Shown one piece after another: positions 50,694 to 59,300 of a DNA stretch of 64,000 nucleotides. The translations under genes and the position numbers were made by a program. The stretch is from UBA2040 sp041674745 (GTDB lineage: Bacteria > Bacteroidota > Bacteroidia > Flavobacteriales_D > Crocinitomicaceae). The stretch is from NCBI GenBank assembly GCA_041674745.1, contig JBAYVD010000018.1, positions 1 to 64,000 of the forward strand, read 5' to 3'. The notes beneath the pieces were generated by a model. That model saw nothing but the letters and a program-made list of their open reading frames with translations. It was not told the origin of the DNA and did no database searches. Each line of letters opens with the position of its first letter. The first letter of the stretch is position 1.

Positions 50694-52331
50694 TCACTTC
50701 ATCAACTGAATATCCGCAATACTTTTAATCCGATTTCTTTCCAAGAATGCATCGATGGTTTCGAAATGTTCGATGACGCGTTGGTCTTTGAATTCGAACA
50801 CTTTTTCTGAAAGTCCTTGCAAGAAATCCCGGTCGTGGGAAACGAGTATTAAAGTTCCATCGAAATTTTTCAAGGCTTCTTTCAACACATCTTTTGATTT
50901 CAAATCCAAGTGATTGGTCGGCTCATCGAGAATCAATAAGTTAACAGGTTCCAACAACAATTTCACCATGGCCAAACGCGTTTTTTCTCCACCGGAAAGC
51001 ACACTAACTTTTTTGTCAATTTCGTCGCCATGAAACATGAATCCACCAAGAATAGATTTGATTTGTGTCCGGATTTCTCCCTCGGCCACCTCATCCACCG
51101 TTTGAAAAATGGTCAAATTTGGATCGAGCAACGATGCTTGATTCTGCGCGAAATAGCCAACTTTCACATTGTGACCCAGATGACAGGTTCCGTTCACATC
51201 AATTTCGCCCATGATGGCCTTGATCATCGTTGATTTTCCTTCTCCATTTCGACCCACAAACGAAACTTTTTCGCCTCGCGAAATAGATAGGTTGGCATCT
51301 TTGAAAACGACTTGTTCACCGTACGATTTGGAAACGTCTTTTACGGTTACAGGATAATCGCCTGCGCGTGGAGCAGGAGGGAAGCGCAATTTTAAAGCGG
51401 AAGTATCGATTTCATCGATTTCAATGATTTCCAATTTCTCCAACATACGTTCGCGGGAAGAAACTTGGTTGGTTTTGGAAAAAGTACCTCTGAATCGCTC
51501 GATAAACTGCATGTTATCGGCGATGAATCTTTGTTGTTCTTGGTAGGCTTTCACTTGGTGCGAACGACGATCCTCGCGCAATTGCAAGTAATGAGAATAA
51601 TTGGCTTTGTAGTCGTAAATTCGACCCATTGTTACTTCAATTGTCCGATTCGTAATGTTGTCAATAAACGCTCTATCGTGGGAAATCACCATGACGGCGT
51701 TGGCTTTGTTTACCAAGAAATCTTCCAACCAAATTACAGATTCGATGTCGATGTGATTGGTTGGCTCATCCAATAAAATCAAATCGGGTTTTTGCAATAA
51801 TATTTTCGCTAGTTCAATGCGCATTCTCCATCCACCACTGAATTCTTTGGTTTGACGGTGGAAATCTTCCGGTTTAAAACCGAGTCCTTTCAATGCTTTT
51901 TCCACTTCAGCATCGTAGTTGACTTCTTCTAACGCATAATATTTTTCACCCAAATCCGTCACTCGTTCGATAATGGACATGTATTCGTCGCTTTCGTAGT
52001 CCGTTCGGGTTTCCAAAGCATGATTCAATTTTGCCATTTCGTCGCGCATTTCAAAAACTTGTTTGAATGCTTTGGCGGCTTCTTCAAAAACGGTGCAATT
52101 GTCTTCGGTCAACAAATGTTGAGGCAAATAAGCAATCACGGCATCTTTCGGTGCGCGAACATGTCCACGAGACGGTTTTGTTTCGCCTGCAACGATTTTC
52201 ATCATGGTCGATTTTCCGGCCCCATTTTTCCCCATCAAGGCAATTTTGTCTGTTGGGTTGATGACGAAAGAAACGTCATTAAAAAGGGTGGATCCACTAA
52301 AATCTACACCTAAATTGTCGATTGAAATCAT
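50694..52331 (-). CDS. ABC-F family ATPase
   Basis: From ATG 52331 (MISIDNLGVDFSGSTLF) the protein has 545 residues. It has two nucleotide-binding domains without membrane spans: Walker A GKNGAGKST with signature FSGGWRMR and Walker B LILLDEPTNHID in the first; GRNGEGKST, LSGGEKTR and LLILDEPTNHLD in the second. The linker (YRDRRSHQVKAYQEQQ-like) is short. ABC-F proteins act on ribosomes, freeing stalled or inhibited complexes; this one is closest in layout to Uup/YbiT-type housekeeping members, so resistance is not implied. The longer start at 52355 lies in the -7 box. Confidence 0.92.
   Translation of the reverse strand: MISIDNLGVDFSGSTLFNDVSFVINPTDKIALMGKNGAGKSTMMKIVAGETKPSRGHVRAPKDAVIAYLPQHLLTEDNCTVFEEAAKAFKQVFEMRDEMAKLNHALETRTDYESDEYMSIIERVTDLGEKYYALEEVNYDAEVEKALKGLGFKPEDFHRQTKEFSGGWRMRIELAKILLQKPDLILLDEPTNHIDIESVIWLEDFLVNKANAVMVISHDRAFIDNITNRTIEVTMGRIYDYKANYSHYLQLREDRRSHQVKAYQEQQRFIADNMQFIERFRGTFSKTNQVSSRERMLEKLEIIEIDEIDTSALKLRFPPAPRAGDYPVTVKDVSKSYGEQVVFKDANLSISRGEKVSFVGRNGEGKSTMIKAIMGEIDVNGTCHLGHNVKVGYFAQNQASLLDPNLTIFQTVDEVAEGEIRTQIKSILGGFMFHGDEIDKKVSVLSGGEKTRLAMVKLLLEPVNLLILDEPTNHLDLKSKDVLKEALKNFDGTLILVSHDRDFLQGLSEKVFEFKDQRVIEHFETIDAFLERNRIKSIADIQLMK
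50696..50722. repeat. Right copy of the 27-bp direct repeat
   Basis: It coincides with the last nine codons of the ABC-F gene; the other copy is at 49116-49142, 1580 bp away in the same orientation. Confidence 0.8.
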
Positions 52332-52352
52332 GTTTAGCTTTTTTTGAAGGTG

Positions 52353-52360
52353 CAAAGGTA
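52353..52360 (-). promoter_or_regulatory. Candidate -7 box (TACCTTTG) of the ABC-F gene
   Basis: It matches TAnnTTTG on the minus strand, 21 bases before the ATG at 52331, and supports that start. Confidence 0.5.
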
Positions 52361-52448
52361 CGAGTAAGCTCGGCAGAAAAAAGAACCTGGATACTTTTTT
52401 TTACAGCACCCTTTTTTATTTTACTTTTAACAACATAATTTATTGATC

Positions 52449-53825
52449 ATGAATGAGACTCCTTTTCTGGAAATCGGGCGAATTTACTTGGCTCAAAAGG
52501 CTTACTTTGATACCAATGATACCAAAAATGTTCAATTTAGATTGATTCAACTTCAAAAATTCAAGACACTCATTGAACGCTATCAAAACGAGATCGAAGC
52601 AGCCTTGTGGATTGATTTGCACAAATCCAAGGAAGAGGCTTTTTTGACGGAGATCAGCATTGTTCTCATGGAAGTCAAATACCACATTGCTCATTTAAAA
52701 AAATGGTCGGCATCGAAAAGAGTTCGAACGCCTTTTCATTTATTACCGTCTAGTTCCAAAATCGTTTATGAACCCTTGGGCCTTTCTCTGATTATAGCGC
52801 CCTGGAATTATCCGTTTCAGTTGCTCATGAACTCTTTGGTCGGCGCAATTTCTTCCGGTTGTTGTGCAATTTTGAAACCTTCACCCGACACACCAACCAT
52901 TGCCAAGTTGATGCAGAAAATGATTCAGGAAACATTTGATGAAAATTACATTGCTGTGGTTCAAGGAGGAAAAGAAACCAATACGCTTTTACTTCAGAAG
53001 CGTTTTGATGTTATTTTCTTTACGGGAAGTTCCAGAGTTGGCAAAATAGTCATGAAAGCGGCAGCAGAAAATCTGACACCAGTTGTTTTAGAATTGGGAG
53101 GAAAAAGTCCTTGTATTGTTGGTCAGGATGCTAATATTACCATTGCGGCTCGAAGAATCATTTGGGGGAAATTGATCAATGCGGGTCAAACTTGTATTGC
53201 ACCTGATTATGTTTTTGTGCACAATTCTGTAAAGGATGAATTGCTCAAATCGATGGTGAAGGAAATGAAAAGCATGTATGGGGAAGATTTTAAAGCAAGT
53301 CGATTTTATCCTAGAATTGTAAACGATGCGGCCATGGAGCGACTTACGAATCTCTTGCAAAACGTTGAAATCTACTTTGGTGGGCAAGTCGACAAAACGG
53401 AAAGATACATTTCACCGACCATTTTAGACAATGTGAAACCTGAAGATGAAATCATGAAAGGAGAAATATTTGGTCCCATCTTGCCCATTTTAACCTTCAA
53501 AAAAATCGACGAAGCCCTCAAACATGTTGCAAAAAATGAAAAACCATTGGCATTTTACTATTTTGGAAAGAGTAAGCACGCGAAAGAGATTCTCTTCAAT
53601 TCAACGTCTGGTGGTGCCTGTATTAACGATACTCTTATGCACATTGTTAATCACAATCTACCGTTTGGAGGTGTTGGCAACAGTGGGATGGGAAAATACC
53701 ACGGAAAAGAAAGTTTCTTAGCTTTTAGCAATCAAAGAGGGGTCATTGCATCATCGACATGGCTGGATTTACCTTTTAAATACGTGCCTTTTAAAGGGTT
53801 TTCTTTTGTGAAGCGGTTGTTTTGA
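52449..53825 (+). CDS. Aldehyde dehydrogenase family protein
   Basis: A 458-residue NAD(P)-dependent dehydrogenase of the class 3 (short ALDH) type, oxidising aldehydes to acids. Signatures: YEPLGLSLIIAPWNYPFQLL (the PWN loop), FFTGSSRVGKIVMKAAAENL (the cofactor turn), VVLELGGKSPCIV (general base Glu) and GQTCIAPDYVFV (nucleophile Cys). Late motif IMKGEIFGPILPI is also present. The ATG at 52449 is preferred to the TTG at 52443. It ends in a hydrophobic basic stretch (FKGFSFVKRLF), as in class 3 enzymes that touch membranes. Substrate not known. Confidence 0.92.
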   Translation: MNETPFLEIGRIYLAQKAYFDTNDTKNVQFRLIQLQKFKTLIERYQNEIEAALWIDLHKSKEEAFLTEISIVLMEVKYHIAHLKKWSASKRVRTPFHLLPSSSKIVYEPLGLSLIIAPWNYPFQLLMNSLVGAISSGCCAILKPSPDTPTIAKLMQKMIQETFDENYIAVVQGGKETNTLLLQKRFDVIFFTGSSRVGKIVMKAAAENLTPVVLELGGKSPCIVGQDANITIAARRIIWGKLINAGQTCIAPDYVFVHNSVKDELLKSMVKEMKSMYGEDFKASRFYPRIVNDAAMERLTNLLQNVEIYFGGQVDKTERYISPTILDNVKPEDEIMKGEIFGPILPILTFKKIDEALKHVAKNEKPLAFYYFGKSKHAKEILFNSTSGGACINDTLMHIVNHNLPFGGVGNSGMGKYHGKESFLAFSNQRGVIASSTWLDLPFKYVPFKGFSFVKRLF

Positions 53826-53849
53826 TTTCCGTTTTTTTAAATTATAAAA

Positions 53850-54362
53850 ATGTCTCAAATCATCACACATACTTTCGGGAAAGTCTTTCCAGCCAATGTC
53901 ACGTTTGTTGGTTATTTACTTTTTGGCTTATCTTTTTTCATTTTCACCACGAGTATTTTAGGAGGTATATTCGTTTTACTACTGGCCTTTTTTATTGCTT
54001 TCACCGATTACGGTACAGCCTTAAACTTGAGAACGAAAACAATTCGGGAATTCACGAAATATTTCGGATTCATTCCGCTTGGCAAAGACAAAAGCTACAG
54101 TGGGCATCGATTCATAACTGCTATTCCATCCAAGCAAAGTATTCGAATGTATTCCCGCGCAACAACCGGTACAATTGTGACGGATTATTTTTACTTGGTG
54201 TGCGTCTATAATGAGAAATACCAAGCAAGAATTGAGGTGGCGAAGTTCGATTCTAGAGAAGAAGCGATTGAAGTAGCGAAAAAAATGGCACCCCAAATGG
54301 AGTTAGAATATTTTGATTACGATCCGCGAAATATGCGAGATCGGTTAATGGGATTGACGTAG
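53850..54362 (+). CDS. Membrane protein of unknown function
   Basis: A 170-residue protein with two N-terminal membrane spans (VTFVGYLLFGLSFFIFTTSILGG split as about 18-38, and IFVLLLAFFIAFTDYG about 40-55). A soluble C-terminal domain of about 100 residues has mixed beta strands and a helix (YFYLVCVYNEKYQARIEVA, EEAIEVAKKMAPQMEL). It starts 24 bases after the aldehyde dehydrogenase stop. I recognise no family. Confidence 0.72.
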   Translation: MSQIITHTFGKVFPANVTFVGYLLFGLSFFIFTTSILGGIFVLLLAFFIAFTDYGTALNLRTKTIREFTKYFGFIPLGKDKSYSGHRFITAIPSKQSIRMYSRATTGTIVTDYFYLVCVYNEKYQARIEVAKFDSREEAIEVAKKMAPQMELEYFDYDPRNMRDRLMGLT

Positions 54363-54429
54363 AAATGCCAATTTCACCGGGAGATAACAATCCATCAATA
54401 GGCTCGTAACAAAACCCTAACAAATATTT

Positions 54430-54460
54430 CTTGCAGATAAAAATAATAAGCGTATCTTTG
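54430..54460 (+). promoter_or_regulatory. Promoter of rpsO
   Basis: CTTG (54430-54433), 19 bases, TATCTTTG (54453-54460). The ATG is 60 bases downstream. Confidence 0.85.
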
Positions 54461-54470
54461 CACCGTCAAA

Positions 54471-54485
54471 ATCCTAAAGTAGGAT
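54471..54485 (+). promoter_or_regulatory. Small hairpin in the rpsO leader
   Basis: ATCCTA-AAG-TAGGAT pairs over 6 bp near the expected mRNA 5' end and is followed by GGCGGCTAC. S15 often represses its own mRNA by binding a leader structure; whether this hairpin takes part is a guess. Confidence 0.35.
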
Positions 54486-54520
54486 GGCGGCTACATAAAA
54501 ATCATTAAACTAATATTGGC

Positions 54521-54790
54521 ATGTATTTAGCACCAGAAAAAAAAGCAGAGATTTTCGCGAAACACGGCGGATCTGAAACAAACACGGGATCAACAGAGGG
54601 ACAAATCGCTTTGTTTACTTACCGAATTTCACACTTGACAGAGCATTTGAAGAAAAATCGTAAAGATTATGGAACGCAAAGAGCACTTCAATTGTTGGTA
54701 GGTAAAAGAAGAAGTTTCTTGGATTATTTGAAGAAAAAAGATATCGAAAGATACCGTGCAATTGTTAAAGAATTAGGCTTACGTCGTTAA
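54521..54790 (+). CDS. rpsO: 30S ribosomal protein S15
   Basis: An 89-residue S15, the primary binder of the central domain of 16S rRNA. The highly conserved segments GGSETNTGSTEGQIALFTYRI (shortened), HLKKNRKDYGTQRALQLLVGKRRSFLDYLKKKD are present and the length is standard. It is followed by a terminator and then pnp, the order known from many bacteria. Confidence 0.98.
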   Translation: MYLAPEKKAEIFAKHGGSETNTGSTEGQIALFTYRISHLTEHLKKNRKDYGTQRALQLLVGKRRSFLDYLKKKDIERYRAIVKELGLRR

Positions 54791-54813
54791 TCTTAGCATA
54801 CAATATTCAAAAT

Positions 54814-54848
54814 GGGGCAATCGGAGTTATTCGACTGCCCTTTTTTTT
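54814..54848 (+). terminator. Rho-independent terminator between rpsO and pnp
   Basis: GGGCAATCGG and its partner TCGACTGCCC (with small mismatches) form a hairpin followed by eight T. It would separate rpsO from pnp or leave a processing site. Confidence 0.88.
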
Positions 54849-54925
54849 GAAAAAAATGTCCAAATAGTGCATTGAGCATAAGCGAAGTGAACGGATTGGG
54901 CAACTTAAATTAGTAAATTATATAT

Positions 54926-57064
54926 ATGAACATAGGAATAAAAAAGTCCATCATTACTGGAGGGAAAGAAATTTCCATCGAGACTGGAAAGCTTGCTAAA
55001 CAAGCTGACGGCGCAGTTGTGTTACGAATGGGCGACACAATGATGCTCGCAACGGTTGTTGCAGCTCAAGAAGCAAAAGAAGGAGTAGATTTCCTTCCGT
55101 TAACAGTTGATTACCGTGAAAAGTATGCAGCAGCAGGAAGAATCCCAGGAGGATTTTTCAGAAGAGAGGCTCGTCCGTCAGAAGGAGAAATCTTGATGAT
55201 GCGTATCGTGGATCGCGCTATGCGTCCATTGTTTCCAGACGATTACCACGCAGAAGTGCAGTTGATGGTTCAATTGTTGTCGTATGACGGTGTAAATCAT
55301 CCAGATGCTTTAATCGGCTTTGCTGCATCTTGTGCAGTGGCTGTTTCTGATATCCCGTTCAACGGACCGATGTCGGAAGTGAAAGTAGGAAGAGTGAACG
55401 GTCAATTGATTTTGAACCCGACTGTGGAGGAATTGAAAAATTCTGATTTGGATATCATTGTTGCTGGTACAGCAAAAGATGTAAACATGGTAGAAGGTGA
55501 AATGAAAGAAATTTCAGAAGAAGAGATGGTGGAAGTCATCAAATTCGCACACGCAGCTATCCAAGAACAATGTAAATTTCAAGAAGATTTAGCGAAAGAA
55601 ATTCCTAATGCCTTCCCGAAAAGAGAATACAATCACGAAACACACGATGAGGCATTAAAAGCGAAAGTGTATGCTGAGTGTTTTGAAAAATGCAAAGCAG
55701 TAGCACGTCAAGGAAATGCAAACAAATCCATGCGTTCGGAGTTGTTCGGTGCAGTAAAAGAAGAATTCGCTGCTCAATTCTCTGAAGAAGAATTGGCGGA
55801 GAAAAAAGGATTCATCTCAATTTACTTCAAAGAAACGATGAAAAAAGCGGTTCGTGATGTGATGTTGAATGAAAAAATCCGTTTGGATGGTCGTCAATTC
55901 AACGAAATTCGTCCAATCTGGTCAGAAGTTGATTACTTGCCAATGGTGCACGGTTCTGCTGTCTTCACACGTGGAGAAACACAAGCCTTGATGACATTGA
56001 CTTTAGGTGGTAAAATGGACGAGCAGATGATCGACGGCGTTACCGAAAAAGGATTTGAAAAATTCATGTTGCACTACAATTTCCCTCCATTCTCAACGGG
56101 TGAGGCGCGTCCACTTCGTGGAACTTCTCGTCGTGAGATCGGTCACGGAAACTTGGCATTGAGAGCATTGAAACAAGTACTTCCTGATGACAATCCTTAC
56201 ACAATCCGTTTGGTTTCTGAGATATTGGAATCCAATGGTTCATCTTCCATGGCAACCGTTTGTTCAGGAACGTTGGCATTGATGGACGGAGGTGTTCAAA
56301 TCAAAGCGCCAGTTTCTGGAATCGCAATGGGATTGGTTACCGAAGGTGGTAAATTTGCTGTATTGTCTGATATCTTAGGTGATGAAGATCACTTGGGTGA
56401 CATGGACTTTAAAGTATGTGGTACCGCAAAAGGAATCACAGCTTGTCAAATGGACATCAAAGTAGACGGTTTGTCATACGAAGTATTGACGCAAGCGTTG
56501 ATGCAAGCGAAAGAAGGTCGTATGCACATTTTGGGTAAGATTTTGGAAACACTTCCTGCACCAAATAAAGAAATGAAACCGCAAACTCCACGTATCGAAG
56601 CATTTAACGTGCCAAATGATATGATTGGAGCGATTATCGGACCTGGAGGAAAAATCATCCAAGGAATTCAAAAAGACACAAACACAACCGTTACAATTGA
56701 AGAATTGGAAACAGGTGAAGGTCGTGTTCAAATCATGTCAAACAATGCAGATGACATGAATGCAGCAGTAAGAATCGTTCGTGGAATTGCTTTCCCTCCA
56801 ATCGTAGAAGAAGGAGCAACCTACACAGGAAAAATCAAATCGGTACAAGCTTACGGTTGTTTCGTGGAGATTTTGCCAGGAACAGACGGTTTGATCCACA
56901 TTTCAGAGTTCTCTTGGGAGAAAGTTGACAAAATGGAAGATGTTTGTAAAGAAGGTGATATGGTAACGTTTAAAGTCGTTTCACGCGATGAGAAAACGAA
57001 AAAATGGAAACTTTCTCGTCGAATCTTGTTGCCAAGACCAGAAAAGAAAGAAGCGGAAGCATAA
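54926..57064 (+). CDS. pnp: Polyribonucleotide nucleotidyltransferase (PNPase)
   Basis: A 712-residue phosphorolytic 3'-5' exoribonuclease. Two RNase PH domains (about 1-220 and 305-540) are linked by a helical part: LPLTVDYREKYAAAGRIPGGFFRREARPSE-type signature (split) and HYNFPPFSTGEARPLRGTSRREIGHG-type signature (split). A KH domain (IGAIIGPGGKIIQGIQ, about 570-625) and an S1 domain (GKIKSVQAYGCFVEILPGTDGLIHISEFSWEKV split, about 630-700) end it. All parts are complete. No promoter was found right before it. Confidence 0.98.
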   Translation: MNIGIKKSIITGGKEISIETGKLAKQADGAVVLRMGDTMMLATVVAAQEAKEGVDFLPLTVDYREKYAAAGRIPGGFFRREARPSEGEILMMRIVDRAMRPLFPDDYHAEVQLMVQLLSYDGVNHPDALIGFAASCAVAVSDIPFNGPMSEVKVGRVNGQLILNPTVEELKNSDLDIIVAGTAKDVNMVEGEMKEISEEEMVEVIKFAHAAIQEQCKFQEDLAKEIPNAFPKREYNHETHDEALKAKVYAECFEKCKAVARQGNANKSMRSELFGAVKEEFAAQFSEEELAEKKGFISIYFKETMKKAVRDVMLNEKIRLDGRQFNEIRPIWSEVDYLPMVHGSAVFTRGETQALMTLTLGGKMDEQMIDGVTEKGFEKFMLHYNFPPFSTGEARPLRGTSRREIGHGNLALRALKQVLPDDNPYTIRLVSEILESNGSSSMATVCSGTLALMDGGVQIKAPVSGIAMGLVTEGGKFAVLSDILGDEDHLGDMDFKVCGTAKGITACQMDIKVDGLSYEVLTQALMQAKEGRMHILGKILETLPAPNKEMKPQTPRIEAFNVPNDMIGAIIGPGGKIIQGIQKDTNTTVTIEELETGEGRVQIMSNNADDMNAAVRIVRGIAFPPIVEEGATYTGKIKSVQAYGCFVEILPGTDGLIHISEFSWEKVDKMEDVCKEGDMVTFKVVSRDEKTKKWKLSRRILLPRPEKKEAEA

Positions 57065-57084
57065 GCTGAAACTTTATCATACAG

Positions 57085-57116
57085 AACGCTCTATCGAAAG
57101 ATAGGGCGTTTTTTTG
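57085..57116 (+). terminator. Rho-independent terminator of pnp
   Basis: AACGCTCTATC-GAAA-GATAGGGCGTT pairs over 11 bp (one G-U) around a GAAA tetraloop, with seven T after it. Confidence 0.95.
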
Positions 57117-57423
57117 TACTGTAAATTTTAGAAATGTTGGTTTGAAAATTTTGAAACAGTGGGCGTTCTTGTTCGAGTTGTTTCGAAAAGTTGTCTTCGG
57201 TTTTTTGTAAAGAGGGTTTGATTTATTTTATTCTCTATTTAACGAATTAAATGGATATAAAAAAATAAAATTCCCGAATTCCCAAATTCCCAAATTTGCG
57301 AACGAGATTTGATTATCAATGAATTGCGATGTTTTCATTCCGTAATTTGAGATAGATTGAAATGAGATTTTTAATGTAAAATACCAACCAATTTATTCAA
57401 TAAAAGGTTAAGCAAGACCACCC
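57117..57423. other. Intergenic region between convergent genes with a dispersed repeat
   Basis: No ORF or RNA gene is visible in these 307 bases. The one marked element, at about 57271-57306, is ATTCCCGA-ATTCCCAA-ATTCCCAA followed by ATTTGCGAACGAG. It is related to the element at 45261-45313. Confidence 0.7.
57271..57306. repeat. ATTCCCAA repeat with shared ATTTGCGAACGAG end
   Basis: Three 8-bp units and a tail matching the element at 45291-45313 in 20 of 23 bases. Both copies lie between convergent genes. Confidence 0.75.
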
Positions 57424-58329
57424 TTAATAATAGGCAATCCTACGTTCCACAATATAAAAGCGAGAATTGTTGATAGACGTTGTTTTTCGAATCCAATTGT
57501 GGTCGCTGTCAAAAACATAGGTATTCACTTCATGGTCGTGAATTTGACGTTTTGAATTTACATCCAATACCGAAATGGCGTTACCATATTCGTCGAATTC
57601 AGATTTCGTCGAAGTTTCAACTTTGTTTTTGTTGATTCCTTCCCAGAATTCAGATACCAACTTCCCATTCAAATAAGCATAGCTGGTTCTTTCCATTAAT
57701 CCGACTTGCGCGTCATACCATTCTTTTTTCAGTAGCTGGTTTAAGGTATCATACCTGTATTGAATGTATTCTTTGCCATCTTGGTATTCAAATGTTTCTT
57801 TTGACAAAAAACCTTGGGTATTGTACTCATTGATTTGATGACTGACATGTCCTCCATTGAAATCAAATTCCCATACCTCTGTTAACTGATTCTTCTCATT
57901 ATAAGCGAAGCGATGTTTTAGCTTCATGGCCAGCGAATCTGAATTGGGAGCGACTAATTCAGCTACTATTTTCCCTGTGGAATCATAGAGGTAGCTGAAA
58001 ATAAAAGAAAGGTGACTTTTTGATTGAAGAAGTGAGTCACTGAAAACAAATTCTTCTGAATGAATATAATTTCTTGCGTCATCATAAAACGTTCGCTTAA
58101 TTAAATGACCACGCTTGTCGAATTCCATTTTGTTATCATTCATCCAAGAAACTTGTCGGTTTTTACCAATTTTTGAATAGGTAACACCATCAAAATCAGC
58201 TTCAAAACTTTCTTCGAAGATAAATTTCACTTTGCCAAAAATGGGTGCCGTCATTTCTTCTTGTCCAAAACTGAGGAAAGTGTTACAGAGAGCAAAGAGT
58301 AGCATAAGTCGAGTCACAAATGGCAACAT
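57424..58329 (-). CDS. Secreted protein with YD/RHS-like text, function unknown
   Basis: A 301-residue protein with signal peptide MLPFVTRLMLLFALCNTFLSFG. The body consists of loosely repeated beta units of the form Y-D-x-x-G-K or Y-N-x-x-x-Q-L-x-E-x-x-F (YDSTGKIVAELVA, YNEKNQLTEVWEFDFNGGH, YDTLNQLLKKEWYDAQ, YAYLNGKLVSEFWEG), much like YD/RHS repeats but short and without a toxin domain. Likely periplasmic or surface. A single gene; no regulator or partner visible. Confidence 0.72.
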   Translation of the reverse strand: MLPFVTRLMLLFALCNTFLSFGQEEMTAPIFGKVKFIFEESFEADFDGVTYSKIGKNRQVSWMNDNKMEFDKRGHLIKRTFYDDARNYIHSEEFVFSDSLLQSKSHLSFIFSYLYDSTGKIVAELVAPNSDSLAMKLKHRFAYNEKNQLTEVWEFDFNGGHVSHQINEYNTQGFLSKETFEYQDGKEYIQYRYDTLNQLLKKEWYDAQVGLMERTSYAYLNGKLVSEFWEGINKNKVETSTKSEFDEYGNAISVLDVNSKRQIHDHEVNTYVFDSDHNWIRKTTSINNSRFYIVERRIAYY

Positions 58330-58430
58330 TTTTTCTTGGCGTAGTTTTTTATCAATTGCGAATTTACAAAAGCATCGGCTATGTTCCTCTTCTCGAATTG
58401 GGATTGTTTCGACAGTGAAATGTGAGCAAA

Positions 58431-59300
58431 CTATTGCACCACTTTCTGCTTCAGCAAATGAATCGGTTTTTCATCCAACTGAAAAGCAATGCCTTGGAGT
58501 GACGTTTCTGTCTCGGGTAAAATTTCATTGGAATCCCAAATGCCGGTCAACAAGGTTCGAGCATATTCTTGCGGCAATTTACTTTCTCGCATGCGCGCAC
58601 TGGGTTCGTGTGTATCGTATTCCAAGGTACGATGACAAATGATGATTTCCGTTTCGTATTCTTCCAAGGTCATGAACCAAACACGATCCGTTCCGTCATT
58701 TGCAGGCATGCCAACAACGCCAGAATTCAACCACGCTTTGCATTTCTCAAGATCAGAAAAAGGCAAACCGCAATGTCCTGCCAACATGATTTCTACCCCC
58801 ATTTTATCCAGTTGCGCTTCTTTTAAATGCCAATCCGACGATTTGAAAAGATAACCAGCCGTTTCGTCAAACGTACCGTGGACCGTGCCGAATGAATAGC
58901 CACCAAAATTGAATTTTAAAAAATCGGGCAATTTCTCCATCCAACGAAGGGTTTCTTCGTTGCATTTTTCTTTGGCAAAAGGATACCATTGGCGCGAGAA
59001 TATATCGCAACGCGAATCTCCTTCAAAATTACAACCGCAATCATCCGCACCGGTTGCCAATTGAATCTCGACATTTCCTGCAATGCAGTGAACACCCCAA
59101 TTTCGAATCAAATCGACGCATTCTTGAGGTTGTGCGCAATAGGCAACCACGTCGCCCGTACAAATGGTATTTTCTGGAGTAAAACCTTCCGCCATCGCCA
59201 GTTCATACAAAGCTTCTAAAGCTTGCAAATTGCTGTAAACACCTCCAAAAACAAGGAGTTTACCCGAAAGATCAGGCAGTATTGTTATTTTTTTATCCAT
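58431..59300 (-). CDS. Metallophosphatase-fold protein with altered first metal motif
   Basis: From ATG 59300 (MDKKITILPDLSGK) the protein has 289 residues. It follows the calcineurin-like fold: VFGGVYSNLQALEAL in place of GDxHGN, then ICTGDVVAYCAQP, CIAGNVEIQL in place of GNHE, FGTVHGTF and MLAGHCGLPF. The Asp and His of the first motif are missing and the third has Val for His. A cysteine-rich stretch (GADDCGCNFEGDSRCD) follows. As I recall the family, related proteins with GGxYSN exist, so it may be a distinct subfamily, not decay. Its start overlaps the end of the symporter gene by 16 bases. Confidence 0.78.
   Translation of the reverse strand: MDKKITILPDLSGKLLVFGGVYSNLQALEALYELAMAEGFTPENTICTGDVVAYCAQPQECVDLIRNWGVHCIAGNVEIQLATGADDCGCNFEGDSRCDIFSRQWYPFAKEKCNEETLRWMEKLPDFLKFNFGGYSFGTVHGTFDETAGYLFKSSDWHLKEAQLDKMGVEIMLAGHCGLPFSDLEKCKAWLNSGVVGMPANDGTDRVWFMTLEEYETEIIICHRTLEYDTHEPSARMRESKLPQEYARTLLTGIWDSNEILPETETSLQGIAFQLDEKPIHLLKQKVVQ

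Noticed and set aside
50694..52331. ABC-F gene as an antibiotic resistance determinant
   Set aside because: Layout resembles housekeeping Uup/YbiT-type members; there is no leader peptide with attenuator and no neighbouring resistance or mobile gene.
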